Assembly (NCBI GenBank): GCA_041749475.1
Contig: JBGTBD010000002.1
Location: 1 to 64,000, forward strand
Reading direction: 5' to 3'
Origin: JBGTBD01 sp041749475
GTDB lineage: Bacteria > Pseudomonadota > Alphaproteobacteria > Rickettsiales > UBA998
Length of the DNA stretch: 64,000 nucleotides
Positions 34,059-43,300 of the stretch are shown here, in pieces. Within the stretch, counting starts at the first letter, position 1, and each line of letters starts with the position of its first letter. The position numbers and the translations under genes are program-made. A model generated the notes under the pieces. The model was not told the origin of the DNA and did no database searches. It was given only the letters and a program-made list of their open reading frames with translations.

Positions 34059-35129
34059 ATGCAATCGACGAACATTGTGCATGAAGCGGAAGTCCAGCGT
34101 CAGCATATCCGGCTCCAGCTCCCGACCGAAATCACGGTGGGGGAACATACTTACAGTACGTATGACTGGTCGAGCGGCGGATTCGGAATCCAGCTGAACC
34201 CTGCGGGAGCGGATGCTGCAATGCAACGTTTCGCGCAAGGGACCATCGCCGAAGGGTTGATGAAATTCCAGTTCGACGGGTTCCAGCTCGTCGTCCCTAT
34301 GCAGTTCGAGGTGCGTTATTGCAATACGAAACAGCAACGTATCGGCTGCCGTTTCACGAATGTCGATAAGCGTCATATCGCTATCTTCCAATATCTTGTC
34401 AGTGCGTATGTGGCGGGTGAGGTGGTGCAGATCGGTGATCTACTGGACGTCGCCGGGCGTAATAATTACGTGACCGCGGCCAAGATGCCTGCAGCTAATG
34501 ACGGGTTGTCGAGTGGGCAGATCGCCCGGCGCAAGGCGCAGAAATTACTGTGGTCGGCATTGATAGTTGGCCTTTCCCTCGGTCTCGTCCTCTATCTCGG
34601 TCTCAGCTTCTATGAGCGTATCTACGTTGTGAAAGCGACCAGTGCGGAGGTGACGGCGGATATGATCTCGGTCGACGCGCCCGCCGGGGGTAAGGTGAAT
34701 TATGTGCAGTTACCCACGGACGCGAAGGTCGGCAAAGGCGATCCGCTGGTTTCGATGATGACGGATACGGGATCGCTGCAGAGCGTCGATTCTCCATGCG
34801 ATTGTATCGTGAAGGAACGTCTGCTCAAGAATAACCAACATGCCAGTAAAGACCAATCCCTGTTGATGCTTGCGCCCATCGACGCACAGCCGATTGTAAC
34901 GGCGCGGCTGCATTTCGAGGATGCGGTCAAACTGCGTACCGGGCAGGAGGCGTTGCTAACCTTCGCCGGAAGCGGGGAGTCCATGAAAGGCGTGGTGCAA
35001 AGCGTGCGCGCGCGTGGCGGTGAGGAAGGTGCAGGCGCGACGGTGCTTATCCAGCCCCAAAATTCCATTTCCGCCACTCAAATTGACGATCCTGTGGAAG
35101 TGACGTTCGACACAGGGATGATGCGTTGA
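34059..35129 (+). CDS. alg44: Alginate c-di-GMP receptor Alg44 (PilZ + HlyD-like)
   Basis: Alg44 activates Alg8 when its PilZ domain binds c-di-GMP. Both parts of the binding signature are intact: RQHIR at 14-18 (RxxxR) and DWSSGG at 36-41 (DxSxxG). A single membrane helix (about 163-184, ALIVGLSLGLVLYLGLSFY) is followed by a periplasmic membrane-fusion-protein-like domain (VDAPAGGKVNYVQLPTDAKVGKGDPL, the biotinyl-lipoyl half motif, then barrel strands). The length (356) is close to Pseudomonas Alg44 (389). It starts 4 bp after alg8 and overlaps the next gene by 4 bp. The polymerase is therefore likely under c-di-GMP control. Confidence 0.95.
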   Translation: MQSTNIVHEAEVQRQHIRLQLPTEITVGEHTYSTYDWSSGGFGIQLNPAGADAAMQRFAQGTIAEGLMKFQFDGFQLVVPMQFEVRYCNTKQQRIGCRFTNVDKRHIAIFQYLVSAYVAGEVVQIGDLLDVAGRNNYVTAAKMPAANDGLSSGQIARRKAQKLLWSALIVGLSLGLVLYLGLSFYERIYVVKATSAEVTADMISVDAPAGGKVNYVQLPTDAKVGKGDPLVSMMTDTGSLQSVDSPCDCIVKERLLKNNQHASKDQSLLMLAPIDAQPIVTARLHFEDAVKLRTGQEALLTFAGSGESMKGVVQSVRARGGEEGAGATVLIQPQNSISATQIDDPVEVTFDTGMMR

Positions 35130-38100
35130 TCGCTTCCCGGAAACCACGGCCCCCCCGTCGTCTCACCCGCTTGTTGCGGTGCGGCGTGATGGGGGTGTAC
35201 CTGTTATCACCTCTGCCTGTGATGGCGGTAAGCCCTGCGCAGCAGATATATCTTCAAGCCGAGCAGCAGAGTGATCCCTATCAAGCGGCAAAGCTGTGGA
35301 AACAACTCCTCGATAGCAAGGATGTGTCCGGTCTCGGTAAAGGCATTACGCGCGAGACTGTGCAGCTTAATCTCGTGCAATCGCTGCTCAAAGCCGGGTC
35401 GGACAAAGCCCATGTCAACGCATTGCAGGAAGCGTTGGGGGTGACGGACTCTATCACAGACGTCAATACGCGCGTCTGGGCGTTGATGGCGGTAGCGCGG
35501 GAATCGCAAGGGCTGAACAGGCCCGACATCGCCAGCGAAGCACGGGAGCGCACGGCGAAATTCCTGAACCAGCTGCCGGATGCGCGCACGAAAAGCGGCG
35601 CGGCCTATGGCATGGTGGCGACGCTGATGCGCGGTGGGCCGGAATTCGAGAAGGATGCGCGGCGCTGGTTGCCGTTGATTACCGTAGGGCGGCAACATGC
35701 GCTGGCGTTACAATTGATTGCCACGGCCAGCACGGAAGAGAAGGATGCAGAAGTCTTATACAAGACTGCCAAAGATGCACTGAGGGATGATGATTATAAA
35801 AAAGCCCTCCACTATGCGCTGGCCTTGCCGCTGGAACCCAAGGACAGACGTCAGGTATTATTGCTGTCGATTTACGAGGGCGCAAAAGATGATGATCAGT
35901 TCCTGCTGGCGCTCGATGCGATTTCCGGTATGGAGCCGGATGATACGCAGACGGAGCCGATGCTGGAATGGGTCGAGGATTTGACCGAAGATGGGGAGCA
36001 GGAAAAGGCATTGCAGGTCGCGACCCTTATTGCTGAACCGGGTGACGCGGCGCGCGCATGGGGCACGCTCGCCAAGTATTATAACGAACAGGATGAACAG
36101 ACCCGCCTGCGCTTTGCGTGGGATCAGATGCAGGCGTCGCTCGATTTGTTGACGGACGGGGCGCGCAAAGCGGATATTGCGGCGGAGAATGCTAAAGTAT
36201 ATGCCGAGACCGGCAGTTCCGAGCGTGCGCAGGCCGCGTTGAAGGTAGGGGAGGATTCTCCCAAGGCCGCGAAGTCGCGTGCCTCGGTGATCAAAGCATT
36301 GACCGATAGCGGCAAGCTTGACGCAGCGAAGAATGAACTGGAGATCTTGAAAGAAGCCGAAGGCGCCGAGGAGTTCTTGCCCAAGCCAGTCGGCGAACTA
36401 GCGCGGGCCTATGCCAAGAAGGGCATGGTCGATGAGGCGCAGGATGTGCTCGATGATTATGACGATGTGGAAGGCGACGCGATAGATAAAGCCCGCCAAG
36501 AAATTATCCGCCAACTCGCGAAGCAAAAAAAAAACTCTGAGGCAGAAGACCTCCTCCCTTTGATTCAGAATTCCGCTACTCGCCGCGAAGCGAGGGCGAT
36601 GCTTTATGTGGCCGAACCTCGCGATGGAAAGGTCGAGAATTCGGTTGCCGGCATCACTCTGTTGCTTTCCGAAGCAGCCGGGGATGAGCGCGAGGTCGCC
36701 ACACTGATGCGATACGGGCTGGAGCTGGGGATGGTGCAAGAAGCAGAAGCGCGGTATGCAACGCTTACGCTCCCCGCCGCTCGTGCGCGTCTGGCAAAGG
36801 CGCTTGCGCGTTATTATATCATGCAAGGTAATACCACGGAGGCGGTCGCGTTGCTAAATGCAATGCCGGATGGTGCGCTGCGTGACAAGGTGCTGGGGTA
36901 TACGGCGGAGCTTCTGGCCCAGCGTCATCACGTCTCGGAAGCGACTAAGCTGTCGCGCTACATCGTTGATTTCCGCCACCGTGTGAAGACCTATCGCCGC
37001 GTGGCGGAGATACAGGCGCGTTATACGGATTTCTACGGCATCATCGCGGGGAAGGGTAAGCCCCGCACTCTGGCGGTGGATGCACATAATACCATGCCCG
37101 ATCCTGCTGATTTGCCGTTCGATAAACCTACCCCGCAACAGGTGAAGGCGTTCGAGCAGCGGATCGCCGAGATGCAGAAAGAACGCTCGACTACCATGTT
37201 GATGACGAAGATGATGCCTTCCGCGGTGGGACGCTATATCCCCCAGCCTGTGCGTCTTTCCCGTCTGGAGGTGGATGAGGGCTATGTGCGCGGGAAAATG
37301 CCGGCGGCGCGAACGCCGTTCCAGTATCATATCATGGATTACCGACTCAGCCCGTATAACGAGAAATTCGTCGATACACTAGGTTCCGCAGGGTTTGAGA
37401 CTGCGCAGGACACTGTTTCAGCCAATGTCATCTATATCCATTCCGGTGCGGTGAGTATGCCTGCGCTCTATGACCGTCTGAAGGCGGATGGTCATGGCGA
37501 GTACCTCGTGAAGAAAGGGAAAACCTACACCTTGCGTGCGCCCATCGTCATCGGGGTGAAGGCCAGTTTCGCCGTGGAAGGCCCGTCGGTGGAAGCGTTG
37601 CGAATGTCCACCGAACGCAGGAGCTATATTGTCAATGCGGGGGAGTTATTCATCGTCGGTACGCGTGTGCTGGGGTGGAGCGAAGAGAAAGAAGCGCTGC
37701 AAACGGCCAAATATAAAGAGAAATATAGTTTCCGCCCATACATCACTTCGTGGAGCCGGTCGCATACTTATATGGCGGGGAGTGAGTTCGTCGCGCTTGG
37801 ATACTCGGGAAGTAAATCTTACGGCATCTCGCTGACGTCGGGACCGAAGCAGTTGGTGAAAAGCCAGATTGACGAAGCGGCGCGGCCACGCGCGGTCATC
37901 ACCGATAACTCTTTCCGTAACCTGCTTTATGGATTCTATTCCTACGAGGCGGATCACGTGGTGCTGGTGGGCAATGAATATGTGAAAAACATCGTCTACG
38001 GCATTGACCCGCATGATCGCTCGCGCTGGTTCACCATCGCCTATAACACGGCGTATGACACGGAAGAAAAGCACGGCATCATTATCTCGCGGGAGGTGAA

Positions 38101-38782
38101 TTTTTCTACCATCCTCGGGAATATCTCGTTCGATAATATCGGCTCGGGCATCATGATCGACCGTCAGAGTTCGGGGACGCTCATTTATGCCAATAGCGCC
38201 TATACCAATAAGCAGGACGGGCTGACCATCTTCGAGAGCAGTTGCAAGATCATCGCCAGTAACCGTTTCTTCGATAACGGCTCCTCCGGTATCCGCGTGC
38301 GCAACAGCACGGATGTCGGGGTGTTCTATAATGTGCTGAAAGATAATAAGAGCGCGGGCATCTTCGGCTATACGGCAGACCTGACGAAAGACCCGGCGCA
38401 CGCGCACCGTGATTTTGCCCTTGATCCGTTCTCGGACGTGGTGGCGTTCAATGCCGTGGGTAACTGGGTGGAGAAGAACGGGGCGGGTGTCAATGCCGCT
38501 AACGTGGCGGGGATGACGCTGCGCGCCAACCAGTTCGTCGATCAGTCGCCTAAATTGCTGCGCGGGGAATGGACGCGGGACATTCCCGATTTGCTGACGC
38601 GGTATGACATGAAGAATGACGGTATATTCCTCACCCGCCGTTGCCCAACGGCTGTCATCAAGCGTAAAGAACCCTGCTCGTTCCGTGCATCCGGATATTT
38701 CCGGGGGGATGGGCAATCTAATCTGATCGACCGTATCTTGCATTCGTCCTGCGAAGCACCTGCGGCAGCGGGAGGTGCGTAA
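35126..38782 (+). CDS. algG: Fusion of TPR-type scaffold and AlgG mannuronan C5-epimerase
   Basis: A 1218-residue protein; AlgG is normally about 540. Residues 1-35 are a signal peptide (LLRCGVMGVYLLSPLPVMA). Residues 40-640 are helical TPR-like repeats (ARAWGTLAKYYNEQ, RAQAALKVGEDSPKAAKSR, VGELARAYAKKGMVDEAQDVLDDY). From about residue 770 the AlgG right-handed beta-helix begins, with the catalytic motif DPHD (Asp961-Asp964) in YGIDPHDRS and KHGIIISREV (Arg989), both diagnostic. The epimerase converts mannuronate to guluronate in the periplasm. The start is a TTG overlapping the alg44 stop by 4 bp (TTGA); the next in-frame ATG would cut the signal. The TPR part may replace a scaffold that AlgG normally recruits. 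Confidence 0.92.
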   Translation: MIASRKPRPPRRLTRLLRCGVMGVYLLSPLPVMAVSPAQQIYLQAEQQSDPYQAAKLWKQLLDSKDVSGLGKGITRETVQLNLVQSLLKAGSDKAHVNALQEALGVTDSITDVNTRVWALMAVARESQGLNRPDIASEARERTAKFLNQLPDARTKSGAAYGMVATLMRGGPEFEKDARRWLPLITVGRQHALALQLIATASTEEKDAEVLYKTAKDALRDDDYKKALHYALALPLEPKDRRQVLLLSIYEGAKDDDQFLLALDAISGMEPDDTQTEPMLEWVEDLTEDGEQEKALQVATLIAEPGDAARAWGTLAKYYNEQDEQTRLRFAWDQMQASLDLLTDGARKADIAAENAKVYAETGSSERAQAALKVGEDSPKAAKSRASVIKALTDSGKLDAAKNELEILKEAEGAEEFLPKPVGELARAYAKKGMVDEAQDVLDDYDDVEGDAIDKARQEIIRQLAKQKKNSEAEDLLPLIQNSATRREARAMLYVAEPRDGKVENSVAGITLLLSEAAGDEREVATLMRYGLELGMVQEAEARYATLTLPAARARLAKALARYYIMQGNTTEAVALLNAMPDGALRDKVLGYTAELLAQRHHVSEATKLSRYIVDFRHRVKTYRRVAEIQARYTDFYGIIAGKGKPRTLAVDAHNTMPDPADLPFDKPTPQQVKAFEQRIAEMQKERSTTMLMTKMMPSAVGRYIPQPVRLSRLEVDEGYVRGKMPAARTPFQYHIMDYRLSPYNEKFVDTLGSAGFETAQDTVSANVIYIHSGAVSMPALYDRLKADGHGEYLVKKGKTYTLRAPIVIGVKASFAVEGPSVEALRMSTERRSYIVNAGELFIVGTRVLGWSEEKEALQTAKYKEKYSFRPYITSWSRSHTYMAGSEFVALGYSGSKSYGISLTSGPKQLVKSQIDEAARPRAVITDNSFRNLLYGFYSYEADHVVLVGNEYVKNIVYGIDPHDRSRWFTIAYNTAYDTEEKHGIIISREVNFSTILGNISFDNIGSGIMIDRQSSGTLIYANSAYTNKQDGLTIFESSCKIIASNRFFDNGSSGIRVRNSTDVGVFYNVLKDNKSAGIFGYTADLTKDPAHAHRDFALDPFSDVVAFNAVGNWVEKNGAGVNAANVAGMTLRANQFVDQSPKLLRGEWTRDIPDLLTRYDMKNDGIFLTRRCPTAVIKRKEPCSFRASGYFRGDGQSNLIDRILHSSCEAPAAAGGA

Positions 38783-39876
38783 TGATGCGCCGCATGATGA
38801 TGGGTATCTGCGGAAGTATGATGCTGGTGCCATCCGCATTTGCGGACGGTGCATTATTCGATGTGAAAGCGCGAAAAGCGGAGTTGCAAACCTCTGCTTT
38901 CGCCGTGGCAAAATCCTATTGCATGGCAGACGGGGTAGCGTTCAAAGCGAAGCTGAAACCCATCACAGGATTAAAGCCTACCGAAGGGTATGGCAGTGAC
39001 AACCGAGCGGAAGATTTCAGTTGGGCCGTGATGGTACTGGGAGGCCGCGCGTTGGCGGGGGATGCTGATTCCACCACGCAACTCACCGATATGCTGATGA
39101 AATGGGCGAAGGCGGATGCGTTTGAGAAAACGACCGAGTCGCACGATTCCTATTATGCGCTGAAGCGCGTTTTGCTGCCGGTTATCGTCAGTTATTCCAT
39201 TATCTATGATGACCTCTCGCCTGCGGAGCGTAAAACACTGGAAACATGGATCGACCCGCTGGTGCGGCGAGTGGATAAGAAATTCAACGGTGATGTGGAT
39301 GTCAATAATCACCGCTACCTCGCCGATTCGGTATTGATGGCGTGGGGACAGATGATGGGGGATGACGCACTTTATCAGAAGGGCATCACGCAGTATAAAC
39401 GTGCGCTTTCCCATGCGCGGGCCGATGGCGGGTTGCCGCTGGAAGTGCGGCGCGGGGCAAGGGCTGCATGGTATATGCGCCAGTCACTGGCCAATCTCGG
39501 CGTGATGGCGGAAGTGGCGCGGCAGCGCGGGGAGGATCTCTATGCGACGGATGTGGATGGGAAGGATTACGCGCTGCTTTTGACCTATTATCTCAACGTA
39601 GTGCAGACGCCTCTTATCGGGCAGGCGGATGCAGCCGATAATTATAAGCCGGGGCCCGCCAGCGATTTCCTGACGCAGGATCGCGGGATGTTGGAAACGC
39701 GGCCTAACCAGCGCCATTACATGGCGTTCGCCGAAGCGCTGTTGATGCATTACCCGGACGGTTTCATCAAGCAGCGGTTGCAAGGGTTATTCAGCCGCAT
39801 GCTCGCTAAGCGGCGTCCCCTGATCGATGATTTCAGCGGTGGTAACGGAACCTGTTTCTGGATGGGGGGCAAGTGA
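38782..39876 (+). CDS. AlgL-family alginate lyase (plus-arm copy)
   Basis: A 364-residue secreted protein of the alginate lyase family (poly-mannuronate lyase fold, alpha/alpha toroid). The signal peptide is MMRRMMMGICGSMMLVPSAFA. The catalytic motifs are present: NNH at 175-177, then GGLPLEVRRGARAAWY with Arg224 and Tyr231 spaced seven apart as in AlgL (catalytic Arg/Tyr). AlgL cleaves mis-exported polymer in the periplasm. This gene directly follows the epimerase with a 1-bp overlap (TAATG). A second AlgL-like gene lies at 45289, so this one may have a different polymer preference. Confidence 0.85.
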   Translation: MMRRMMMGICGSMMLVPSAFADGALFDVKARKAELQTSAFAVAKSYCMADGVAFKAKLKPITGLKPTEGYGSDNRAEDFSWAVMVLGGRALAGDADSTTQLTDMLMKWAKADAFEKTTESHDSYYALKRVLLPVIVSYSIIYDDLSPAERKTLETWIDPLVRRVDKKFNGDVDVNNHRYLADSVLMAWGQMMGDDALYQKGITQYKRALSHARADGGLPLEVRRGARAAWYMRQSLANLGVMAEVARQRGEDLYATDVDGKDYALLLTYYLNVVQTPLIGQADAADNYKPGPASDFLTQDRGMLETRPNQRHYMAFAEALLMHYPDGFIKQRLQGLFSRMLAKRRPLIDDFSGGNGTCFWMGGK

Positions 39877-42116
39877 TGCGTCATTCTATTCTCTTTCTAG
39901 TAGCTATCATTATTTTATGGTCGCTACCTCACAGCGCCTCTGCGGTGGAGGTGACGGCGGTCGATAAGTCTATTCTCGTGATGGAAGATGCGGCGCGGGC
40001 GGGGGATGATGCGGTGCTAGAACGGGTGCAGGCCGATTTGGTCGCGTCGGGTTCGGCGGAGGCGTTTTACAAGCTCGGTGTGTTCTTCATGGCGCGGCCT
40101 ACGGTGCATTATCTGAGGCGGGCGGATTATGCCAATGCGGTGAAATATTTCGAGGCGCTACTGGCGCTCGACGCACGTGGGGAAGCGGACGAGAAATGGA
40201 ACAACCGCGCGCGCAAGCAACTGGCTGACCTCTATTATCTCGGTGAAGGCGTGAAGCAGGATCAGGAAAAGGCGCTGGCGTTATTGCAACGTGCCATCAA
40301 GCTTGGCAGCGGTGAGGCGACCTATCGCTACGGGACGATGCTGGAGCGCGGTATCGGCGACGCTCCGGCTAATCCCGTTCAAGCGGCGAAGATGTATCGT
40401 TATGCGCTGAGGGACCGGTACGGCCCGGCGGCGTTTGCACTGGTATCGCTCTATCGGCGTAGTCTGGTGGAGCAGCCCAAGCCGACCTCGCTTGCCGATA
40501 TGCAGGCGCTGGGGTTGAGCCTTCTATTGCAGAAAGTAAAAGAAGGCGACCCGGAAGCGGCCTATTCCCTCGCGCGGCTTTATGAGTTGGGGGAGGATGT
40601 TCCTGCCGACCCCGTGCAGGCGCTAAAATGGTATGAGGTGGCGATGAAGGCCAACAAGGCGGAGGCTTTCCGGGGTGCGGCGCGGATTCATGGGAAGGGG
40701 CAGGGCGTGGAACGCGATACTGCAAAGGCGGCGGCGTTAACGGAGAAAGCGGCGGAAATGGGCTCGCTCTCGGCAGCGATGGCGTTAGGAAAAGCTATCC
40801 AGCATGACCCCGGATATTATATCACCACATCGGACGAAGTGGCGCTCACTTGGTTGAAACGCGCGTCAGCGGTGGGGGAATCGAACGCGGTCAAGCTGAT
40901 GGCCAATCACTATTTGATGCAGGGCGATGTCGCGCAGGCGCTCGATTATCTGGAGGATTCCGCAGCCGGTGGCAATGGCGGGTCGATGCTCAACCTCTAT
41001 AAGCTCTATTCGGACGGGACGCAGGTTCCTGCCGACCCCGTCAAGGCGAATCAATATCTGCAGCAGGCGATGAGCGCGCCGCGCCTCGCACTTGCCGACC
41101 GGGTGAAGATCGGGAAGCTGTTGATGGACCCGCTCGACGCACGGTATGATCCGAAGCGCGGGGTGGAGTTCCTCTCCGGCGCGGCGGAGGCGGGACACAA
41201 GCCGTCTATCGTCCAGCTCGCTAAATTCTACAGCAACAAGCGAAGCACTTATTACGACCCGGAGCAGGCGTTCCTGTGGCACGGGAAAGCGGCAGCGGAC
41301 GGGGCGATGAACTCGATGCTATGGGTGGCGGAAGCCTATGCCACGGGTGTCGGCGTCAAGAAGAGTAACGCCAAAGCGCGCGTCTATTTCGAGCAGGCGT
41401 TGCAGCGGGTGAAGACGGGGGATGCGCAAATCCTGACCCGTATCGGGACGGCATATAAGCTGGGATACGGGACGGAACGCAACATCTTCGAGGCGCTTAA
41501 ATGGTTTGAGCGGGCGGCGAAGCTGGGCGAGCCGAACGCTAAAATTGAATTCGCACGGGTGGTCATCTGGGATACCGTGCCGGGCTACACCTACCTCGAT
41601 GCCATTCGCCTGATGCGCGAAGCGGCGGCGCAAGGCGAATCGAGCGCGTATCTCGAACTCGGCAAACTCTACGCCAACGGCATGGGGGACGAGGTGGACG
41701 ATACGACGGCCTTCTATTATTTCACCAAGGCGGCGCAGGCTGAGATCAACGAGGCCTATTATTACCTAGGGTTGATGACGATGGGTGGTCGGGGAACCGT
41801 GAAGGACATGGAACAGGCCAAGCAATATCTGATGCGTGCTGCGTCAGGCGGACAAGCGGCCGCGTCGCTGACGCTGGGCGTGTTGTGGCAGGAGGGTGCG
41901 TTCGGCAGCGTCAACCAAGCACAGGCCATCACCTATTTCACGCGGGCGGCCAACGCGGGCGTGCCTGAGGCGCATTACTACATGGCACTGGCATACCTAA
42001 ATGGTAATGGCGTCGGCCAAAGCCGGGAGCGGGGTCTGGAAGAGCTTGCAAAAGCCGCAAAAACCGGGCATATCCCCGCCAAACAACTTTATACCTCCAT
42101 GGTTGAAGCAAAGTGA
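39876..42116 (+). CDS. Secreted Sel1-repeat protein (plus arm)
   Basis: About 746 residues with a cleavable signal peptide (SILFLVAIIILWSLPHSASA) and then Sel1 repeats over most of the length (AVKYFEALLALDARGEADEKWNNRARKQLADLYYLGEGVKQDQEKALALLQRA...). No lipobox, so it is probably soluble in the periplasm or loosely outer-membrane bound. It starts with TGATG overlapping the preceding lyase and is followed by algJ with the same overlap. Sel1 proteins scaffold protein complexes; here the partners could be the acetylation or epimerisation enzymes. No known equivalent exists at this position in Pseudomonas. Confidence 0.82.
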   Translation: MRHSILFLVAIIILWSLPHSASAVEVTAVDKSILVMEDAARAGDDAVLERVQADLVASGSAEAFYKLGVFFMARPTVHYLRRADYANAVKYFEALLALDARGEADEKWNNRARKQLADLYYLGEGVKQDQEKALALLQRAIKLGSGEATYRYGTMLERGIGDAPANPVQAAKMYRYALRDRYGPAAFALVSLYRRSLVEQPKPTSLADMQALGLSLLLQKVKEGDPEAAYSLARLYELGEDVPADPVQALKWYEVAMKANKAEAFRGAARIHGKGQGVERDTAKAAALTEKAAEMGSLSAAMALGKAIQHDPGYYITTSDEVALTWLKRASAVGESNAVKLMANHYLMQGDVAQALDYLEDSAAGGNGGSMLNLYKLYSDGTQVPADPVKANQYLQQAMSAPRLALADRVKIGKLLMDPLDARYDPKRGVEFLSGAAEAGHKPSIVQLAKFYSNKRSTYYDPEQAFLWHGKAAADGAMNSMLWVAEAYATGVGVKKSNAKARVYFEQALQRVKTGDAQILTRIGTAYKLGYGTERNIFEALKWFERAAKLGEPNAKIEFARVVIWDTVPGYTYLDAIRLMREAAAQGESSAYLELGKLYANGMGDEVDDTTAFYYFTKAAQAEINEAYYYLGLMTMGGRGTVKDMEQAKQYLMRAASGGQAAASLTLGVLWQEGAFGSVNQAQAITYFTRAANAGVPEAHYYMALAYLNGNGVGQSRERGLEELAKAAKTGHIPAKQLYTSMVEAK

Positions 42117-43300
42117 TGAAAACTCCTCACCAGATATCCCAACTGTTCGCGGCGTATGTGTTTCTGGCTATGCTGGTGACGGCGTCTGTCCTTTCGGTGA
42201 TGACACTCGCCTATAAGCGCGATGGCCTGGCGCAAGACGACGCGACGTTTGAGCGGATCGTCACCGGGAAAGCGACGCTGTTGTTTGAGGAGAAATACGG
42301 CGAGCATCTGTGGGGGCGCACCGGCGTCATCACCCCATGGAACGCGGTGAGTTACGCCTTGTTCCAGACGGGGGACAAGAAAATCATCCTCGGCAATGAG
42401 GACTGGATCTATTTCCGTGAGGAAGTGGCCCAGCAACCGGATGAAGCGAAAGAGACGGCGCATAAGTTGAGACAAATCGCACAAGTGCGGGATTATCTGG
42501 CACAGAAGAATATCGCGCTCATCGTGGCGCTGTTGCCGTCCAAGGCGCGGGTCTATCCGGAATATCTGCGCGGCGGGAAGTTGCCGGAATATAAGCAAGC
42601 GGTGTATAAACAGGTGCGCGCGGAATTGCTGAAAGAAGGTATCCTGACGCCGGACCTGCTGCGCTATTTCATGCAGCATCGCAAAGATACGCTGATGTTC
42701 CTGAAGACCGATACGCACTGGTCACCGCAAGGGGCGACGCTGGTGGCGAATGAGTTGGCGGCACAGGTGGCGACGCATTGCACTGGCGTGGCGTGGAATA
42801 TCGCGCCTTATAAGACCTATCTCAAGACGCCCAAGCCGTATGATGGCGATTTGCTGAAATTCATGCCTACAGGATTCCTTCGCTCCCTTATTGGCCCGGA
42901 AGGGGAGACCATCACCCCCGAGGTGACGCATCTGGAAGAAGGCGCTGCGCCGGTGGGAGATTTGTTCGGTGACCAGCAAATCGGTATCACGCTGGTGGGG
43001 ACCTCCTTCAGCTTCATGCAGCATCTGAATTTTGAAGGGGCATTGAAAGCTGCGTTCTCCACGGACGTGTTGAATCTTGCCACGGAAGGGCAGGGGCCGA
43101 TGAAGCCGATGGCGGAATATTTGAAGAACACCGACTTGTCGGTGAACCCGCCGCAGCTCATCATCTGGGAAATTCCGGAGCGGTTCATGCCTATCGCATA
43201 TAAAGACGTTTCGTTCGATTTCCTGAAAGAGAAGATGCAGGCGGATTTCACTCGGCCAGCAGATGCGCCCGTATGCCAAACGCAAGGGGGAGTTGAATAA
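42116..43300 (+). CDS. algJ: Alginate O-acetylation protein AlgJ
   Basis: AlgJ is an SGNH-like acetyl carrier or transferase facing the periplasm, anchored by one helix. The N-terminal anchor is LFAAYVFLAMLVTASVLSVMTLA. The fold shows WNAVSYALFQTGDKKIILGNEDWIYFREE, the catalytic DTHWSPQG (Asp199, His201) and LVGTSFS (Ser297), the Asp-His-Ser triad known for AlgJ. The length of 394 matches Pseudomonas AlgJ (391). It overlaps algI, its membrane partner, by 1 bp. Confidence 0.9.
   Translation: MKTPHQISQLFAAYVFLAMLVTASVLSVMTLAYKRDGLAQDDATFERIVTGKATLLFEEKYGEHLWGRTGVITPWNAVSYALFQTGDKKIILGNEDWIYFREEVAQQPDEAKETAHKLRQIAQVRDYLAQKNIALIVALLPSKARVYPEYLRGGKLPEYKQAVYKQVRAELLKEGILTPDLLRYFMQHRKDTLMFLKTDTHWSPQGATLVANELAAQVATHCTGVAWNIAPYKTYLKTPKPYDGDLLKFMPTGFLRSLIGPEGETITPEVTHLEEGAAPVGDLFGDQQIGITLVGTSFSFMQHLNFEGALKAAFSTDVLNLATEGQGPMKPMAEYLKNTDLSVNPPQLIIWEIPERFMPIAYKDVSFDFLKEKMQADFTRPADAPVCQTQGGVE

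Noticed and set aside
37646..38911. 421-codon frame antisense to the AlgG domain
   Set aside because: Long antisense frame from the high-GC third-position pattern; Arg- and His-rich with no domain, and the sense strand encodes a clear AlgG.
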